Shown here one piece after another: positions 43,208-51,883 of a DNA stretch of 64,000 nucleotides (its first letter is position 1; the number at the start of each line of letters is the position of its first letter). The notes below the pieces were generated by a model, which worked only from the letters and a program-made list of their open reading frames with translations, was not told the origin of the DNA and ran no database searches. A program made the translations under genes and the position numbers. The DNA lies in the NCBI GenBank assembly GCA_902363455.1, contig CABJAC010000002.1, forward strand, positions 114,502 through 178,501, given 5' to 3'. This stretch comes from Caryophanales bacterium. GTDB taxonomy: Bacteria > Bacillota > Bacilli > Exiguobacteriales > Exiguobacteriaceae.

Positions 43208-44220
43208 TCGAAATCCTTAGCGAACTGCTCGTCTATTTGGGCGGAGCGTTTTGGGCGGGACGACTCGTTCTACTGTTTATCGCACCGGATAAAAAACCAT
43301 CACTGGGTGCACTGGACGGACTGGCATTAGTCGCATTGATCAGCATCGTCATCGGAACCAGTGTGCCGCTCGGACGGGTGTTTGTCTACTTCCGTCACGA
43401 ACTGGACTTGCCGGTGCGAGACGCCTTACGGGCCAGTCTGTTTGATGTCCGGATTGGTCATTCTTTTTTGATGGTGTATTTTTCAGTACTGATGGCAACC
43501 ATCATCGTGTGTATAAAACGACTTGTCTTCATCAAACGGTGGCTGCTTGTTGGCTTGACGATTCCATTGTTTCTTGGAGTTACGGGAACCAGTCATGCGG
43601 CAGCGAAACACGGCTTGCCGGGACTTGTGTTACAAGCCGGTCATTTTAGTCTGATGGCACTGTGGATTGGCGTGGTGTTCGTCGTCGGATGGGGTGCCCG
43701 TGATTTTAAAAATTGGTCTTCGTTTTTACGTTGGTTCAGCCCGTTGGCGCAGGTTTTGTTTGTAGGTGTCGTCGTGACCGGATTCTTTTTGATGCGTCAG
43801 AGTATACCAATCAGTGAGTACCGTAATGTGTGGAATCTGCCGTATGGTCAAGCGTTGTTGTTCAAACATCTCCTGCTCATCCCGTTGCTCGGTTACGCGT
43901 TCATCAATGGGACGCTCGTCAAGCGACGTCTGCAGAGAAGAGAACCGTTTGATCCGCGTCAGGGTCTTCGATTTGAAAGTATCATGATTTTCGGCGTGTT
44001 TTTGGCAACTGCGACACTCAGTAATTTAGAACAGCCGGTCGCACCATTCATTGAAACAAAAGTATTGTTGTGGTCAAACGGACTTGTCCTCGCCCTTGGA
44101 ATCAGTTCCATCTTTCTGTTGGTATTCACGTATCAAAAACGGTTGCCTCTGGTGCTCGGCTGCTTATTCAGTCTGCTTGGTGTCAGCTTGCTCTATATCG
44201 GACTCGTCTATCCGCTCTAA
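43204..44220 (+). CDS. copD: CopD-family copper import membrane protein
   Basis: 338 residues with about eight hydrophobic helices. The family pattern appears in LLVYLGGAFWAGRLVLLF, GTSHAAAKHGLPGLVLQAGHFSLMALWIGVV (several His and Met near the membrane surface) and LPYGQALLFKHLLLIPLLGYAFING. CopD proteins carry copper from extracytoplasmic CopC across the cytoplasmic membrane. The ATG is coupled to copC. It is the last gene of the copper-linked cluster that starts at 35511 and ends at the hairpin near 44222. Confidence 0.9.
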   Translation: MIEILSELLVYLGGAFWAGRLVLLFIAPDKKPSLGALDGLALVALISIVIGTSVPLGRVFVYFRHELDLPVRDALRASLFDVRIGHSFLMVYFSVLMATIIVCIKRLVFIKRWLLVGLTIPLFLGVTGTSHAAAKHGLPGLVLQAGHFSLMALWIGVVFVVGWGARDFKNWSSFLRWFSPLAQVLFVGVVVTGFFLMRQSIPISEYRNVWNLPYGQALLFKHLLLIPLLGYAFINGTLVKRRLQRREPFDPRQGLRFESIMIFGVFLATATLSNLEQPVAPFIETKVLLWSNGLVLALGISSIFLLVFTYQKRLPLVLGCLFSLLGVSLLYIGLVYPL

Positions 44221-44258
44221 AACAGCCACCTTCTCGACTGACGGAGAATGGTGGCTGT
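44217..44258 (-). terminator. Terminator of the acyltransferase gene (inside convergent gap)
   Basis: 14-15-base arms (44222-44235 with 44244-44258); on the minus strand the stem is followed by TTTTAG. It may weakly serve copD as well. Confidence 0.65.
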
Positions 44259-44264
44259 GCTGTG

Positions 44265-46058
44265 TCATTTGGTTGTGGTCGCACACCCTGTCGCTTTGGC
44301 GAGCAGTTTCGAGTAGGCCCGGGCACCTTTGATGTTCAAGTGGACGCCGTCCTGTTCGAAGTACGACGGATGTTTGACGGCAACGGCATGCCAATCAATG
44401 AGTGACACCCGTTTGCGTTCAGCTGCTTGTTTCAGCATGGTGTTGACTTCTTGTTCCCACGGACGCGGGACCCGTGTCGTGACGAGGTACACCTGATCGG
44501 CGTTTGCGAACTGGTCGAGCAGTTCCTCTAATTGATCGGGACGGAAGCTGCCGTTTGTCCCGAGATGCACGACGACTTGATGTTCTTTTTGATTGTATAC
44601 CGCATACTTCTTACTGAGCGGAATGGCTTCCCGGAGCTGACGTCCGAGCTTGGCATCAATCTTTACTTGTTGAAGCGTACTGCCGAGGTAATCTTCGACA
44701 CCGAGCAGAACCGAGTCACCAATCGCAAGCGTCGGTCGGCACATCGACCGGATTGGTGTGTCAGGCACCGGATGCTCGGGTTTTTTGACAAGTGGTGCCG
44801 GTTTTGAATGCGGTGCCGCGACTTTCGGAATCGTCTGTTGAGTCGGTTTGTCCGACACGGCGAGAATCGATAAATTCCCGATAAAGCTGAGAAGAAGCAG
44901 GCTGACAAGGGAAACGGAAACCCACTTCGTCCAAGAAAACTGCCGGAAGGTCCGGGGATGAATCTGAAATTGGCGGATGTATCCGAAAAGACCAAGCCGC
45001 CGGATCGGACGTTCGATGAACTGATAGGACAGTTCAGTCAGAACAATCAAGACCGTCAAAATCCCAAGACTGCGGATCCATGAAAATGCACCGATGTATT
45101 CGACCGGCGTCATCAAGGTAATCAGCGGAAAATGCCACAAATACAGACCGTAGGACCGTTTTCCGATGGCGATCAGCCATCGTTGTGCAAACAGACGGCT
45201 CCACAAGGATGCCGGATGGGCAACGACGGCAATGAGTAACGCCGCAAGGACAGCGACGAATACAAATCCTCCGTAGTACAGAAAACGTCCGGACTCACTG
45301 GTTACGAACATCAGCAGCATGAGTGATGGAAATGCCACGGCACCGGTCACATTCAACAGACGGACACCCCGTAACGGAATCGTTTGTTTGAACCGTTCTG
45401 GGCGCCAAGCGAAGGCAAGCAGACTACCAATCAACAAGGCAAACAGCCGGGTGTCCGTTCCGTAATAGACACGGCTTGGATCAGCACCGGGCGTAAAGAG
45501 AATGGCCATCAAGAGCGCGGACAGGACAGCGGTCAGTCCGATCCCCCGAACGAGCAGTCGTTTTGAGACCAAACTAAATGACAGGATAAGCGGGAACAAG
45601 AGATAAAACTGTTCCTCGATTGCAAGCGACCACAGGTTTTGAACCGGTGACGGTTTACCAAATGATTCGAAGTAAGAGACGTCGTGTACGATGTACCACC
45701 AGTTCGTCGTGTACAAGAGGGCAGCCATGATATCCTGACGAAGCGTATGCAACAAGCTCCGTTCAAAGAGCGTGACGTAACTGAGAACCAGGACCAACAG
45801 AACAAACAGAGGCGGGAATAACCGGCGGAAACGATGTACCCAAAACCGTTTTAAGTCGATACGACCGGTCTGTTGCCACTCACTGAGCAACAGGCCGGTA
45901 ATCAAGTAACCCGACAGGACAAAAAACAGATCCACTCCGAGAAAACCTCCGGTCAACATGGGGACTGACAGATGGTACAAAATGACAGCGATGACGGCGA
46001 ACGCACGCAGACCATCGAGTCCGGGCATATATGTGGTCGAACGGTTTAATGATTTCAT
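44265..46058 (-). CDS. oatA: OatA-like O-acetyltransferase (acyltransferase 3 plus SGNH domain)
   Basis: 597 residues. N-terminal acyltransferase-3 domain with about ten helices (residues about 10-385) and the catalytic His in VILYHLSVP near residue 28, plus GFLGVDLFFVLSGYLIT. The C-terminal extracellular SGNH hydrolase-like domain (about 430-597) has the Ser in AIGDSVLLG, the Gly/Asn block in HLGTNGSF, and the Asp-His pair in DGVHLNIKG. This build is that of peptidoglycan O-acetyltransferases, which give lysozyme resistance; related proteins acetylate teichoic or exopolysaccharides. Monocistronic, convergent with copD. Confidence 0.86.
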   Translation of the reverse strand: MKSLNRSTTYMPGLDGLRAFAVIAVILYHLSVPMLTGGFLGVDLFFVLSGYLITGLLLSEWQQTGRIDLKRFWVHRFRRLFPPLFVLLVLVLSYVTLFERSLLHTLRQDIMAALLYTTNWWYIVHDVSYFESFGKPSPVQNLWSLAIEEQFYLLFPLILSFSLVSKRLLVRGIGLTAVLSALLMAILFTPGADPSRVYYGTDTRLFALLIGSLLAFAWRPERFKQTIPLRGVRLLNVTGAVAFPSLMLLMFVTSESGRFLYYGGFVFVAVLAALLIAVVAHPASLWSRLFAQRWLIAIGKRSYGLYLWHFPLITLMTPVEYIGAFSWIRSLGILTVLIVLTELSYQFIERPIRRLGLFGYIRQFQIHPRTFRQFSWTKWVSVSLVSLLLLSFIGNLSILAVSDKPTQQTIPKVAAPHSKPAPLVKKPEHPVPDTPIRSMCRPTLAIGDSVLLGVEDYLGSTLQQVKIDAKLGRQLREAIPLSKKYAVYNQKEHQVVVHLGTNGSFRPDQLEELLDQFANADQVYLVTTRVPRPWEQEVNTMLKQAAERKRVSLIDWHAVAVKHPSYFEQDGVHLNIKGARAYSKLLAKATGCATTTK

Positions 46059-46195
46059 AAGTAAGAAACTCCTTCACGATTGTACCTAAAGAATGACATT
46101 CTCTAGTGTACCGAATTCCATTTCAAAAGGAGTGTCGAAGTAGTAACAACAAACAGGACAAATTCAAAAGTTTTGAGTCCGTCCCGCCTAAAATT

Positions 46196-47554
46196 CTATT
46201 CTTGAGGAGGAGGTAATGTAATGGAGACGATGAACCGGTGTTGTTCCGACGCTAATTGCATCGTCCCGTTGTGCCGGGCAACGATTTGTTCGATGATCGA
46301 CAGACCGATGCCGGATCCACCATTGGACCGTGACATGTCGGACGTGACGAAAGGAGTTGCCAGTTCCGTGAGTTGCTGCGGCGTTAAGGTCTCCCGGATG
46401 GCATTGGAACAACGGAAGGTCAAGTGACCGTTTTCTTGGAGCACTTCAAACGATAAATCACCTGTTCCGTGAAGCGTCGCATTGCGCACAAGATTTTCAA
46501 TCAAGCGCCGCAACAGGTTGGGATCAGCCTGAACAGTCAGATGAGCCGGTCCCACGTATTGATAGGTCGTTTCCGGGTGTTGTTCAGCGACCTGATGCAG
46601 GAGTGTCACGAAATCAAGTGACGTCACGTGCACCGGGTAATCTTTATTGGATAACTTTGCGAGCATGAACAGCTCGTCAATCCGTGACGCGAGCGTCTCC
46701 GATTGCCGGCTGACGATTGCCAATACATCGGTCCGTTCCTGATCGGATAATGTCGTGTGATGTTCAGACAACCACTGAACGAATCCTTGAATCGATGTCA
46801 GGGGGGTTCGTAGATCGTGCGACAGACTGGTGATCAGGCGGAGTTGTTCCGTAAAACGTTCCTGCTCGTTTCGTCGGAGGACATCCAGTTCGTCGCCGAC
46901 CCGTTCAATCGAATGGGCAAAGGCTTTGAACTCACGCGGCCCTTTGACCGGACTCAGCGGGCTGACGGCGTGATCCGGTTCGACGAGCCGTTCGAGCCGC
47001 GTCTCAAGTTGGCGGAACAGACCGGCAATCCAGCGGGTCATGCCAAATAAAAATAAGATGAACAAACCTAATTGTAGAAAGAAAAACGCCGTTGAATTGC
47101 CGACCTGGTATTGATTCAGGCGGGGCGTGACCGTTTCGATGGAAAGAAAATAACCGGGTGAGCGTTCACCGAGGTTAATCGCCTGCATATGATGCAACGT
47201 CCGCACGTCCGATTCGTCAGACGGGTCCCGTTCACCCGGCGTTTGCGCGGCTAATAAGCGACTCGGGGTCATCGTCCGCGGAAAATCGCGTGAGGCGTCG
47301 ACCCGTGTCCCGTTGGACCGATAGACGGCCCACTCGTAATCACCGTTCGGAGTCTGACCGGATTCGTACCGTTTGATATCGCGTTCGACCCGCTGCGTGA
47401 TGTCCTGTTCTGTCGGATAATAATAACGGGGAACGTTTTTTGTTCCGAGCGGGAGTTGGCTCGCAATCAACCAGGCCAATGCCGTACTCAGAAACGCTGC
47501 CGCCAACAACAGGACCGTCATCCAGGAAGTCAGTTTGAAGCGGAAACGTCTCAT
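46196..47554 (-). CDS. Sensor histidine kinase (two-component)
   Basis: About 452 residues from ATG 47554 (MRRFRFKLTSW), which overlaps the stop of the response regulator by 4 bases; longer frames have no ribosome binding site. A membrane helix (about 12-35), an extracellular sensor (about 36-160), a second helix (about 165-185) and a HAMP-like linker precede the kinase core: H-box LSHDLRTPLTSIQGF, N-box LIENLVRNATLHG, G-box SNGGSGIGLSIIEQI. It should autophosphorylate and signal to the adjacent OmpR-type regulator. Because that regulator carries a premature stop, the pathway may be dead. Signal unknown. Confidence 0.88.
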   Translation of the reverse strand: MRRFRFKLTSWMTVLLLAAAFLSTALAWLIASQLPLGTKNVPRYYYPTEQDITQRVERDIKRYESGQTPNGDYEWAVYRSNGTRVDASRDFPRTMTPSRLLAAQTPGERDPSDESDVRTLHHMQAINLGERSPGYFLSIETVTPRLNQYQVGNSTAFFFLQLGLFILFLFGMTRWIAGLFRQLETRLERLVEPDHAVSPLSPVKGPREFKAFAHSIERVGDELDVLRRNEQERFTEQLRLITSLSHDLRTPLTSIQGFVQWLSEHHTTLSDQERTDVLAIVSRQSETLASRIDELFMLAKLSNKDYPVHVTSLDFVTLLHQVAEQHPETTYQYVGPAHLTVQADPNLLRRLIENLVRNATLHGTGDLSFEVLQENGHLTFRCSNAIRETLTPQQLTELATPFVTSDMSRSNGGSGIGLSIIEQIVARHNGTMQLASEQHRFIVSITLPPPQE

Positions 47555-48240
47555 GGCTCGACCTTGTAGCCGACACCCCAAACGGTTTGGAGGTGACGCG
47601 GCTCTTTCGGCACGTCCTCGATTTTTTCCCGTAACTTGTGAATCAGGACCATGACGGCATTGGTCGCGGAACCGAGCGCTTCCTCCTGCCAAATCCGTTC
47701 GTACAATTCATCCGCTGAAAAAACGCGGCGCGGATGATTCAGTAAAAGCGCCAGGCAGTCAAACTCCCGGCGTGTCAAGGCTAAGGGAATCGTTTCTTTT
47801 AAGATGACCCGCTCCTCCTGACGTAAGGTGAAGGGACCGACTTGCAGGCTGCTTGCCGATAGCGGGACTTGATACTGGGCGACCCGGCGGAGCATCGCTT
47901 TGATCCGGGCGATGACTTCGAGCGGATTAAACGGTTTCCCGATGTAGTCATCGGCACCGAACGTCAACCCTTGGATTTTATCGAGATCCTCCTGTTTTGC
48001 CGTCAGCATCAGGACCGGGAAGGTATAGTTCGCTTGCCGGATGGCTTGGACGGTCGAAAAGCCGTCCCGGACCGGCATCATGACATCGAGGACCATCAGG
48101 TCGATCGGCTGTTGCTGAACAAGTGCAAGGGCTTCTTCGCCGTTGGCGGCTTCGAGAATCAAATAATTTTAGTTTTGCAGATACAGTCGCAATAATTGCC
48201 GGATATCGGCTTCATCATCGACGATTAAGATTGTGGGCAC
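47551..48240 (-). pseudogene. OmpR-family response regulator interrupted by an in-frame stop
   Basis: From the GTG at 48240, with a strong AAAGGAGG at ideal spacing, the frame reads VPTILIVDDEADIRQLLRLY, then LQN and a TAA stop at complement 48169-48171, and resumes in the same frame as NYLILEAANGEEALALV. The rest is intact: phosphorylation Asp in VLDVMMP, Lys in YIGKPF, and a winged-helix DNA-binding domain (RREFDCLALLLNH ... NAVMVLIHKLREKIE, GVGYKVEP). A single base change removes the stop. Without it the product lacks the acidic pocket (VDDE). Restart at the TTG 48162 would give a shortened receiver. The stop could also be a sequencing error. The start overlaps the end of the methyltransferase gene. 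Confidence 0.8.
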
Positions 48241-48791
48241 GGGAGATCCTCCTTTTGGACACCTTCGAAGACATAGGCGGGCGGCATGCTTTGCAGTGTG
48301 TAGGAATAACTGTGCTCAAAGAAATACCGGCGGAATGTCTTGAAATGGAGTTTGGTATATTGAAAGGCGATGAAATGACCGCCTGGTTGCAACAGGGTCT
48401 GGAAGGTTTCGAGCAAGTCATGGCGTAACGGAAGCGGGAACGAAGCGAACGGTAAGCCGCTGACCAGGACACCGGCCTGATGATGCCACTCTTCCGGACA
48501 GTTTTGGATGTCGCCGATGAACAGTTCGACGTTTGTCTCATCAGCTAACAGCTTCGCCAAGGCTTCTTGAAACACCGGATTTTGTTCACAAATCAATAAA
48601 GTCGTTTCCGGGTGTCGCGCGCGTAATAAGGCTTGGGTAATCGCCCCGTCACCAGCACCGACTTCGACGATGACGGCTGGTCGATCAGCGACCGCCCGCT
48701 GCGCCATCATGTTCGCTAACCGGGAACTGCTTGGGGCAATCGCGCCGATTGTTTTCGGGGATTGGATGGCTTCTTTCAAAAAATCAAACAT
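48225..48791 (-). CDS. SAM-dependent methyltransferase (phospholipid N-methyltransferase-like)
   Basis: 188 residues. Class I Rossmann-type methyltransferase: the SAM-binding motif VIVEVGAGDGAITQALL (about residues 40-56), acidic residue ICEQNPVF near 70, FIGDIQNCP, and a motif IV-like VSGLPFASFP. The opening MFDFLKEAIQSPKTIGAIAPSSSRLA resembles the PmtA-type phosphatidylethanolamine methyltransferases and rRNA-dimethylase relatives. Its substrate is uncertain. The gene lies first, before the two-component genes on the same strand, and its 3' end overlaps the response regulator start by 16 bases, so all three are probably one transcript. Confidence 0.78.
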   Translation of the reverse strand: MFDFLKEAIQSPKTIGAIAPSSSRLANMMAQRAVADRPAVIVEVGAGDGAITQALLRARHPETTLLICEQNPVFQEALAKLLADETNVELFIGDIQNCPEEWHHQAGVLVSGLPFASFPLPLRHDLLETFQTLLQPGGHFIAFQYTKLHFKTFRRYFFEHSYSYTLQSMPPAYVFEGVQKEDLPCPQS

Positions 48792-48958
48792 GCGAAACCT
48801 ACTTTCTTCTTGAGTATACCATCGATGATACAGGGCATATCTTTCACAAACAGGAGAGTTTTCTTAAGTTTGTCTTAAGAAAAGATCCATGCCTGATTTT
48901 CGGCGACATGCAGGAGGGGAAACTCGGTATACTGAGGAAAAGAAGGGGAGGGCATGAG

Positions 48959-50011
48959 ATGAATACCTTACCGGAAACGGATTATTATGCAGCACTCGTC
49001 CGCCGAGACAGCTCGTACGAAGGGACGTTTTTTGTCGGGGTCAAGACGACGGGAATCTTTTGCCGGCCGACCTGTCCGGCGCGGAAGCCGAAGCAGGAGA
49101 ACTGTGAATTTTTTGAGACGGCAAAAGAGGCGCTACTTGCCTCCTACCGTCCGTGTTTACGCTGTAAACCACTGGCCTATCCCGGTGACAGTGAGGTCAT
49201 CAGTCGCTTGGTTGCCGCCGTCGAAGCGAGTCCCGAGAAACGGTTCAAAGACGCCGACTTCCGGGAACTGGGGCTCGATGCCTCGACCGCCCGGCGGCAG
49301 TTCAAGAAACGGTTCGGGATGACGTTCGTCGAATATGCCCGGTCCCGGCGAATGGGCCTGGCGATGAAAGAAATCCGGAAGGGGCAACCGGTCATCGAGG
49401 CGCAACTGGCGAGCGGCTATGAATCGAGCAGCGGTTTTCGGGATGCGTTTGCCCGTATCATGGGCGAGACACCGAAACGATGGGACGGAACATACCTGCA
49501 AGCGAAGTGGCTCGATACGCCGCTCGGACCGATGTTGGCGATTGCCGACGAACAAGGACTGCACTTACTCGAGTTTGTCGATCGTCGCGGACTCGAACGG
49601 GAAGTGGAACGGTTGCGGCTCGCAGCCCGCGCCGTCATCATTCCCGGTGAGACACCGGTGTTTGAGCAGGTGACGGCTGAACTGGACGCGTACTTTGCGG
49701 GAACGCTTGACCGGTTCGAGGTGCCGCTCGTCCTGTACGGGACACCGTTCCAAAGACAGGTCTGGGAACAGTTGCAACAAATTCCGGCGGGGGAGACGAT
49801 TTCCTATCAGGAACTGGCTGTCCGCGTCGGGAATCCGGCAGCCGTCCGTGCTGTCGCCCGGGCAAACGGCGCCAATCAATTGGCATTGATCATTCCGTGT
49901 CACCGGGTCATCCGCTTGACGGGCGATCTCGGCGGATATGCCGGTGGCTTGGCACGAAAAGCGGCCTTATTAAAATTAGAACGGACGAAGAGAGGATTGA
50001 ATCACATATGA
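48959..50011 (+). CDS. ada: Ada-type bifunctional alkylation-response regulator / O6-methylguanine-DNA methyltransferase
   Basis: 350 residues from ATG 48959, with GAAGGGGAGGG upstream. Order of domains: N-terminal Ada zinc domain with Cys35, Cys39, Cys66 and Cys69 (GIFCRPTCPARKP, YRPCLRCKP), an AraC helix-turn-helix (about 80-175: GLDASTARRQFKKRFG), and a C-terminal methyltransferase (about 180-345) with active-site IPCHRV, the Cys at about residue 314. Known role: the first domain takes methyl groups from phosphotriesters and makes the protein an activator; the last repairs O6-methylguanine. B. subtilis splits these into AdaA and AdaB; here they are fused as in E. coli. The next gene overlaps by 4 bases. 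Confidence 0.93.
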   Translation: MNTLPETDYYAALVRRDSSYEGTFFVGVKTTGIFCRPTCPARKPKQENCEFFETAKEALLASYRPCLRCKPLAYPGDSEVISRLVAAVEASPEKRFKDADFRELGLDASTARRQFKKRFGMTFVEYARSRRMGLAMKEIRKGQPVIEAQLASGYESSSGFRDAFARIMGETPKRWDGTYLQAKWLDTPLGPMLAIADEQGLHLLEFVDRRGLEREVERLRLAARAVIIPGETPVFEQVTAELDAYFAGTLDRFEVPLVLYGTPFQRQVWEQLQQIPAGETISYQELAVRVGNPAAVRAVARANGANQLALIIPCHRVIRLTGDLGGYAGGLARKAALLKLERTKRGLNHI

Positions 50012-51060
50012 GTTTGATTAAAGATGTGTTTACACCAGACTGGTTGCACCGATTAGGGGAGGCAGTGCAGGCACCGGACTTTAGAGATATCGTGCAACAA
50101 GGGGACTGGGAAGAGCTGGAATTTAAGCAACGGGTCCGCCGGATTGCGACTGAGCTTAACCGTTATTTGCCGGCTGATTTTGAGCAAGCGGCGACGCACC
50201 TTGAAACAATCGCTCCGGAGTTTCCGGGACTGCCGGGCATCGTTTTTCCGGACTATATTGAAGTTTATGCGCCGAGTGATGCCTGGAACCGGGCAATGGT
50301 AGCACTGGAAAGATTGACCCGGCACTCGACGTCGGAGTTTGCGGTCCGGCGGTTTCTGCTCGAAGATCAAGACCGGTTTTTAGAACTCGCGGTCCGGTGG
50401 AGTCAGTCGAGTGACGAGCACGTCCGGCGCTTGGCGTCAGAAGGAACCCGTCCGCGCCTGCCGTGGGGGCAACGGATACCGGCGTTGATTGCTGATCCGC
50501 GTCCGGTCCTGCCGATTTTAGATGACTTGTTGCAGGACGAGGCGCTTTACGTCCGCAAAAGTGTCGCCAATCATGTAAACGATATCGCGAAGACCCATCC
50601 GGAACTCGTCATCGCACGGTTGGAACAGCTCGGGACCCATCCGCATACGGACTGGATTTTACGGCATGCCTCGCGGACACTTCTGAAACAAGGACATCCG
50701 GACGTCTTGAAGGCATTTGGTCTCGTCACGCGGGGGATGGTGACGGTCGACGAACTGACGGTGACACCCACATTGCCGATTGGCGGAGAACTGACGTTTA
50801 CGTTTACCCTTGCGACAACCGAACCGCAAGTTCTGCGAATTGAATATGCGATCGACTATGTCAAAAAGCGGGGGACGAGTCAAAAGGTCTTTCGGATCAG
50901 TGAACGGCAAGTGATTGGACGGGAGACGTTTGCGAAACGGCAGTCATTCCGGAACTTGACGACGCGGGTCCATTATCCGGGTACGCACCAGCTGACGATT
51001 CTGATTAACGGTGAAGCCTACGCGACGGCAGCTTTTGACGTAGAGGAGGAAACAGAATGA
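50008..51060 (+). CDS. DNA alkylation repair protein (HEAT-like, AlkD-related)
   Basis: 350 residues. The ATG at 50008 overlaps the ada stop (ATGA), which settles the start. The N-terminal half is built of HEAT-like helical repeats (WNRAMVALERLTRHSTSEFAVRRF, HVRRLASEGTRPRLPWGQR, YVRKSVANHVNDIAKTHPELV) as in the DNA-alkylation-repair family. The C-terminal 110 residues form beta strands (GELTFTFTLATTEPQVLRIEYAIDY). Known role of relatives: excision of N3- or N7-alkyl purines. The operon with ada supports this role. RWSQSSDEHVRRLASEG-type residues around the predicted DNA cleft are present; I did not map a catalytic Asp with certainty. Confidence 0.86.
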   Translation: MSLIKDVFTPDWLHRLGEAVQAPDFRDIVQQGDWEELEFKQRVRRIATELNRYLPADFEQAATHLETIAPEFPGLPGIVFPDYIEVYAPSDAWNRAMVALERLTRHSTSEFAVRRFLLEDQDRFLELAVRWSQSSDEHVRRLASEGTRPRLPWGQRIPALIADPRPVLPILDDLLQDEALYVRKSVANHVNDIAKTHPELVIARLEQLGTHPHTDWILRHASRTLLKQGHPDVLKAFGLVTRGMVTVDELTVTPTLPIGGELTFTFTLATTEPQVLRIEYAIDYVKKRGTSQKVFRISERQVIGRETFAKRQSFRNLTTRVHYPGTHQLTILINGEAYATAAFDVEEETE

Positions 51061-51383
51061 ACGGTCGCCATCCGGACTTTACGACGTCCCGCCTGCATAT
51101 TGAAGCAGCAGATACGACAGACGGTTGTGTCTGGACACTGCAGACACGGGAGAGACAACAGATTGCGACGATTCAGTTCAGCGGTCAGCAACTCAGTTAT
51201 GACGCAATTGATCCGACCGATCGAGCGGGCTACATCGAAGAAGCGTTGACGGTCATCGTCGCGTATCTCGCCCGAACTTTGTTATTGCCGTTCGTGATTG
51301 GACAGGACGGAGAAGCAGCGGTTTGGCTCCGAAATGGCTTTCATGCGGACGGACCGGTCTTTCGGCGTGACTTGACGCATTGA
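51057..51383 (+). CDS. Small protein of the ada operon (possible GNAT relative)
   Basis: 108 residues. The ATG overlaps the upstream stop by 4 bases (ATGA), so it is translated with the alkylation-repair genes. The sequence has an N-terminal TSRLHIEAADTTDGCVWTL, a central strand-helix and a final AVWLRNGFHADGPVFRRDL. The ending recalls the last strands of GNAT acetyltransferases (A-x-WLRNGF), but the acetyl-CoA loop is not visible and the protein is shorter than a full GNAT. Function unknown; a degraded or divergent GNAT is only a guess. Confidence 0.65.
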   Translation: MNGRHPDFTTSRLHIEAADTTDGCVWTLQTRERQQIATIQFSGQQLSYDAIDPTDRAGYIEEALTVIVAYLARTLLLPFVIGQDGEAAVWLRNGFHADGPVFRRDLTH

Positions 51384-51419
51384 AGTGAGGAAAATCATGA
51401 AACAAAGTAAGCCCAAAAT

Positions 51420-51515
51420 CGTCTTTCCTCCACTCGCTTTTCTCAGGCGGCTCGCCTGTTCCTGACGGAAGCAAGCTTCCTTTTCCTGTAGAAGTCGAGT
51501 GGAGTCGACGATTCT
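51420..51515. repeat. Hairpin-forming intergenic repeat element, copy 2
   Basis: Structured intergenic block just after the ada operon. Complementary ends CCTCCACTCG and CGAGTGGAG lie at about 51427 and 51496, with inner pairing arms. The internal order (TCGCTTTTCTCAGGCGG, GCTTCCTTTTCCTGTAGAAGTC) parallels the element at 27279-27387, so both seem members of one repeat family. Confidence 0.6.
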
Positions 51516-51533
51516 TTTGAATAAACAAAAATA

Positions 51534-51577
51534 AAACCGTCTCTTCAGAAAACGTGCTTCTGAAGAGACGGTTTTTC
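51534..51577. terminator. Bidirectional terminator after the ada operon
   Basis: 15-bp perfect stem with arms 51534-51548 and 51560-51574, A-run before and T-run after; the genes are convergent. Confidence 0.88.
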
Positions 51578-51586
51578 GTGTCCGGA

Positions 51587-51883
51587 TTACGGTTCTGAGA
51601 TGCCGTTTGCGAGCAACAACAAAAAAGTGATGACCGATAACGACAGCAAAAAAGCAATGTTCGCGAAAACACTGAACCATTTAACGTAGTTATTTGTCGA
51701 CCGGAGACCAAGCACCAGCGAAACGATATACCCGAGTCCGACCAAGATGTTTAGACCAATCGGTACCCACAGGCTGAGATTCGGGAAAAACCGTCCGCTC
51801 AGTAAATAGGATGTCAACATATTAAACAGGAGCAAACCGAGCGTCAAAAAAACCGGAAAATACGTTTGCTTGGATTGATTCAT
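51587..51883 (-). CDS. Small membrane protein, three predicted helices (98 aa)
   Basis: 98 residues with hydrophobic segments at about 8-26 (YFPVFLTLGLLLFNMLTSYL), 36-58 (SLWVPIGLNILVGLGYIVSL) and 68-92 (WFSVFANIAFLLSLSVITFLL). No cysteine or motif points to a function and I do not recognise the family. The ATG overlaps the stop of the upstream P-loop gene by 4 bases, so both are co-expressed, which may link them functionally. A shared terminator follows. Confidence 0.72.
   Translation of the reverse strand: MNQSKQTYFPVFLTLGLLLFNMLTSYLLSGRFFPNLSLWVPIGLNILVGLGYIVSLVLGLRSTNNYVKWFSVFANIAFLLSLSVITFLLLLANGISEP

Noticed and set aside
47555..47692. N-terminal extension of the sensor kinase
   Set aside because: No ribosome binding site, and it overlaps the response regulator's DNA-binding domain; the ATGA overlap at 47551-47554 is the better start.
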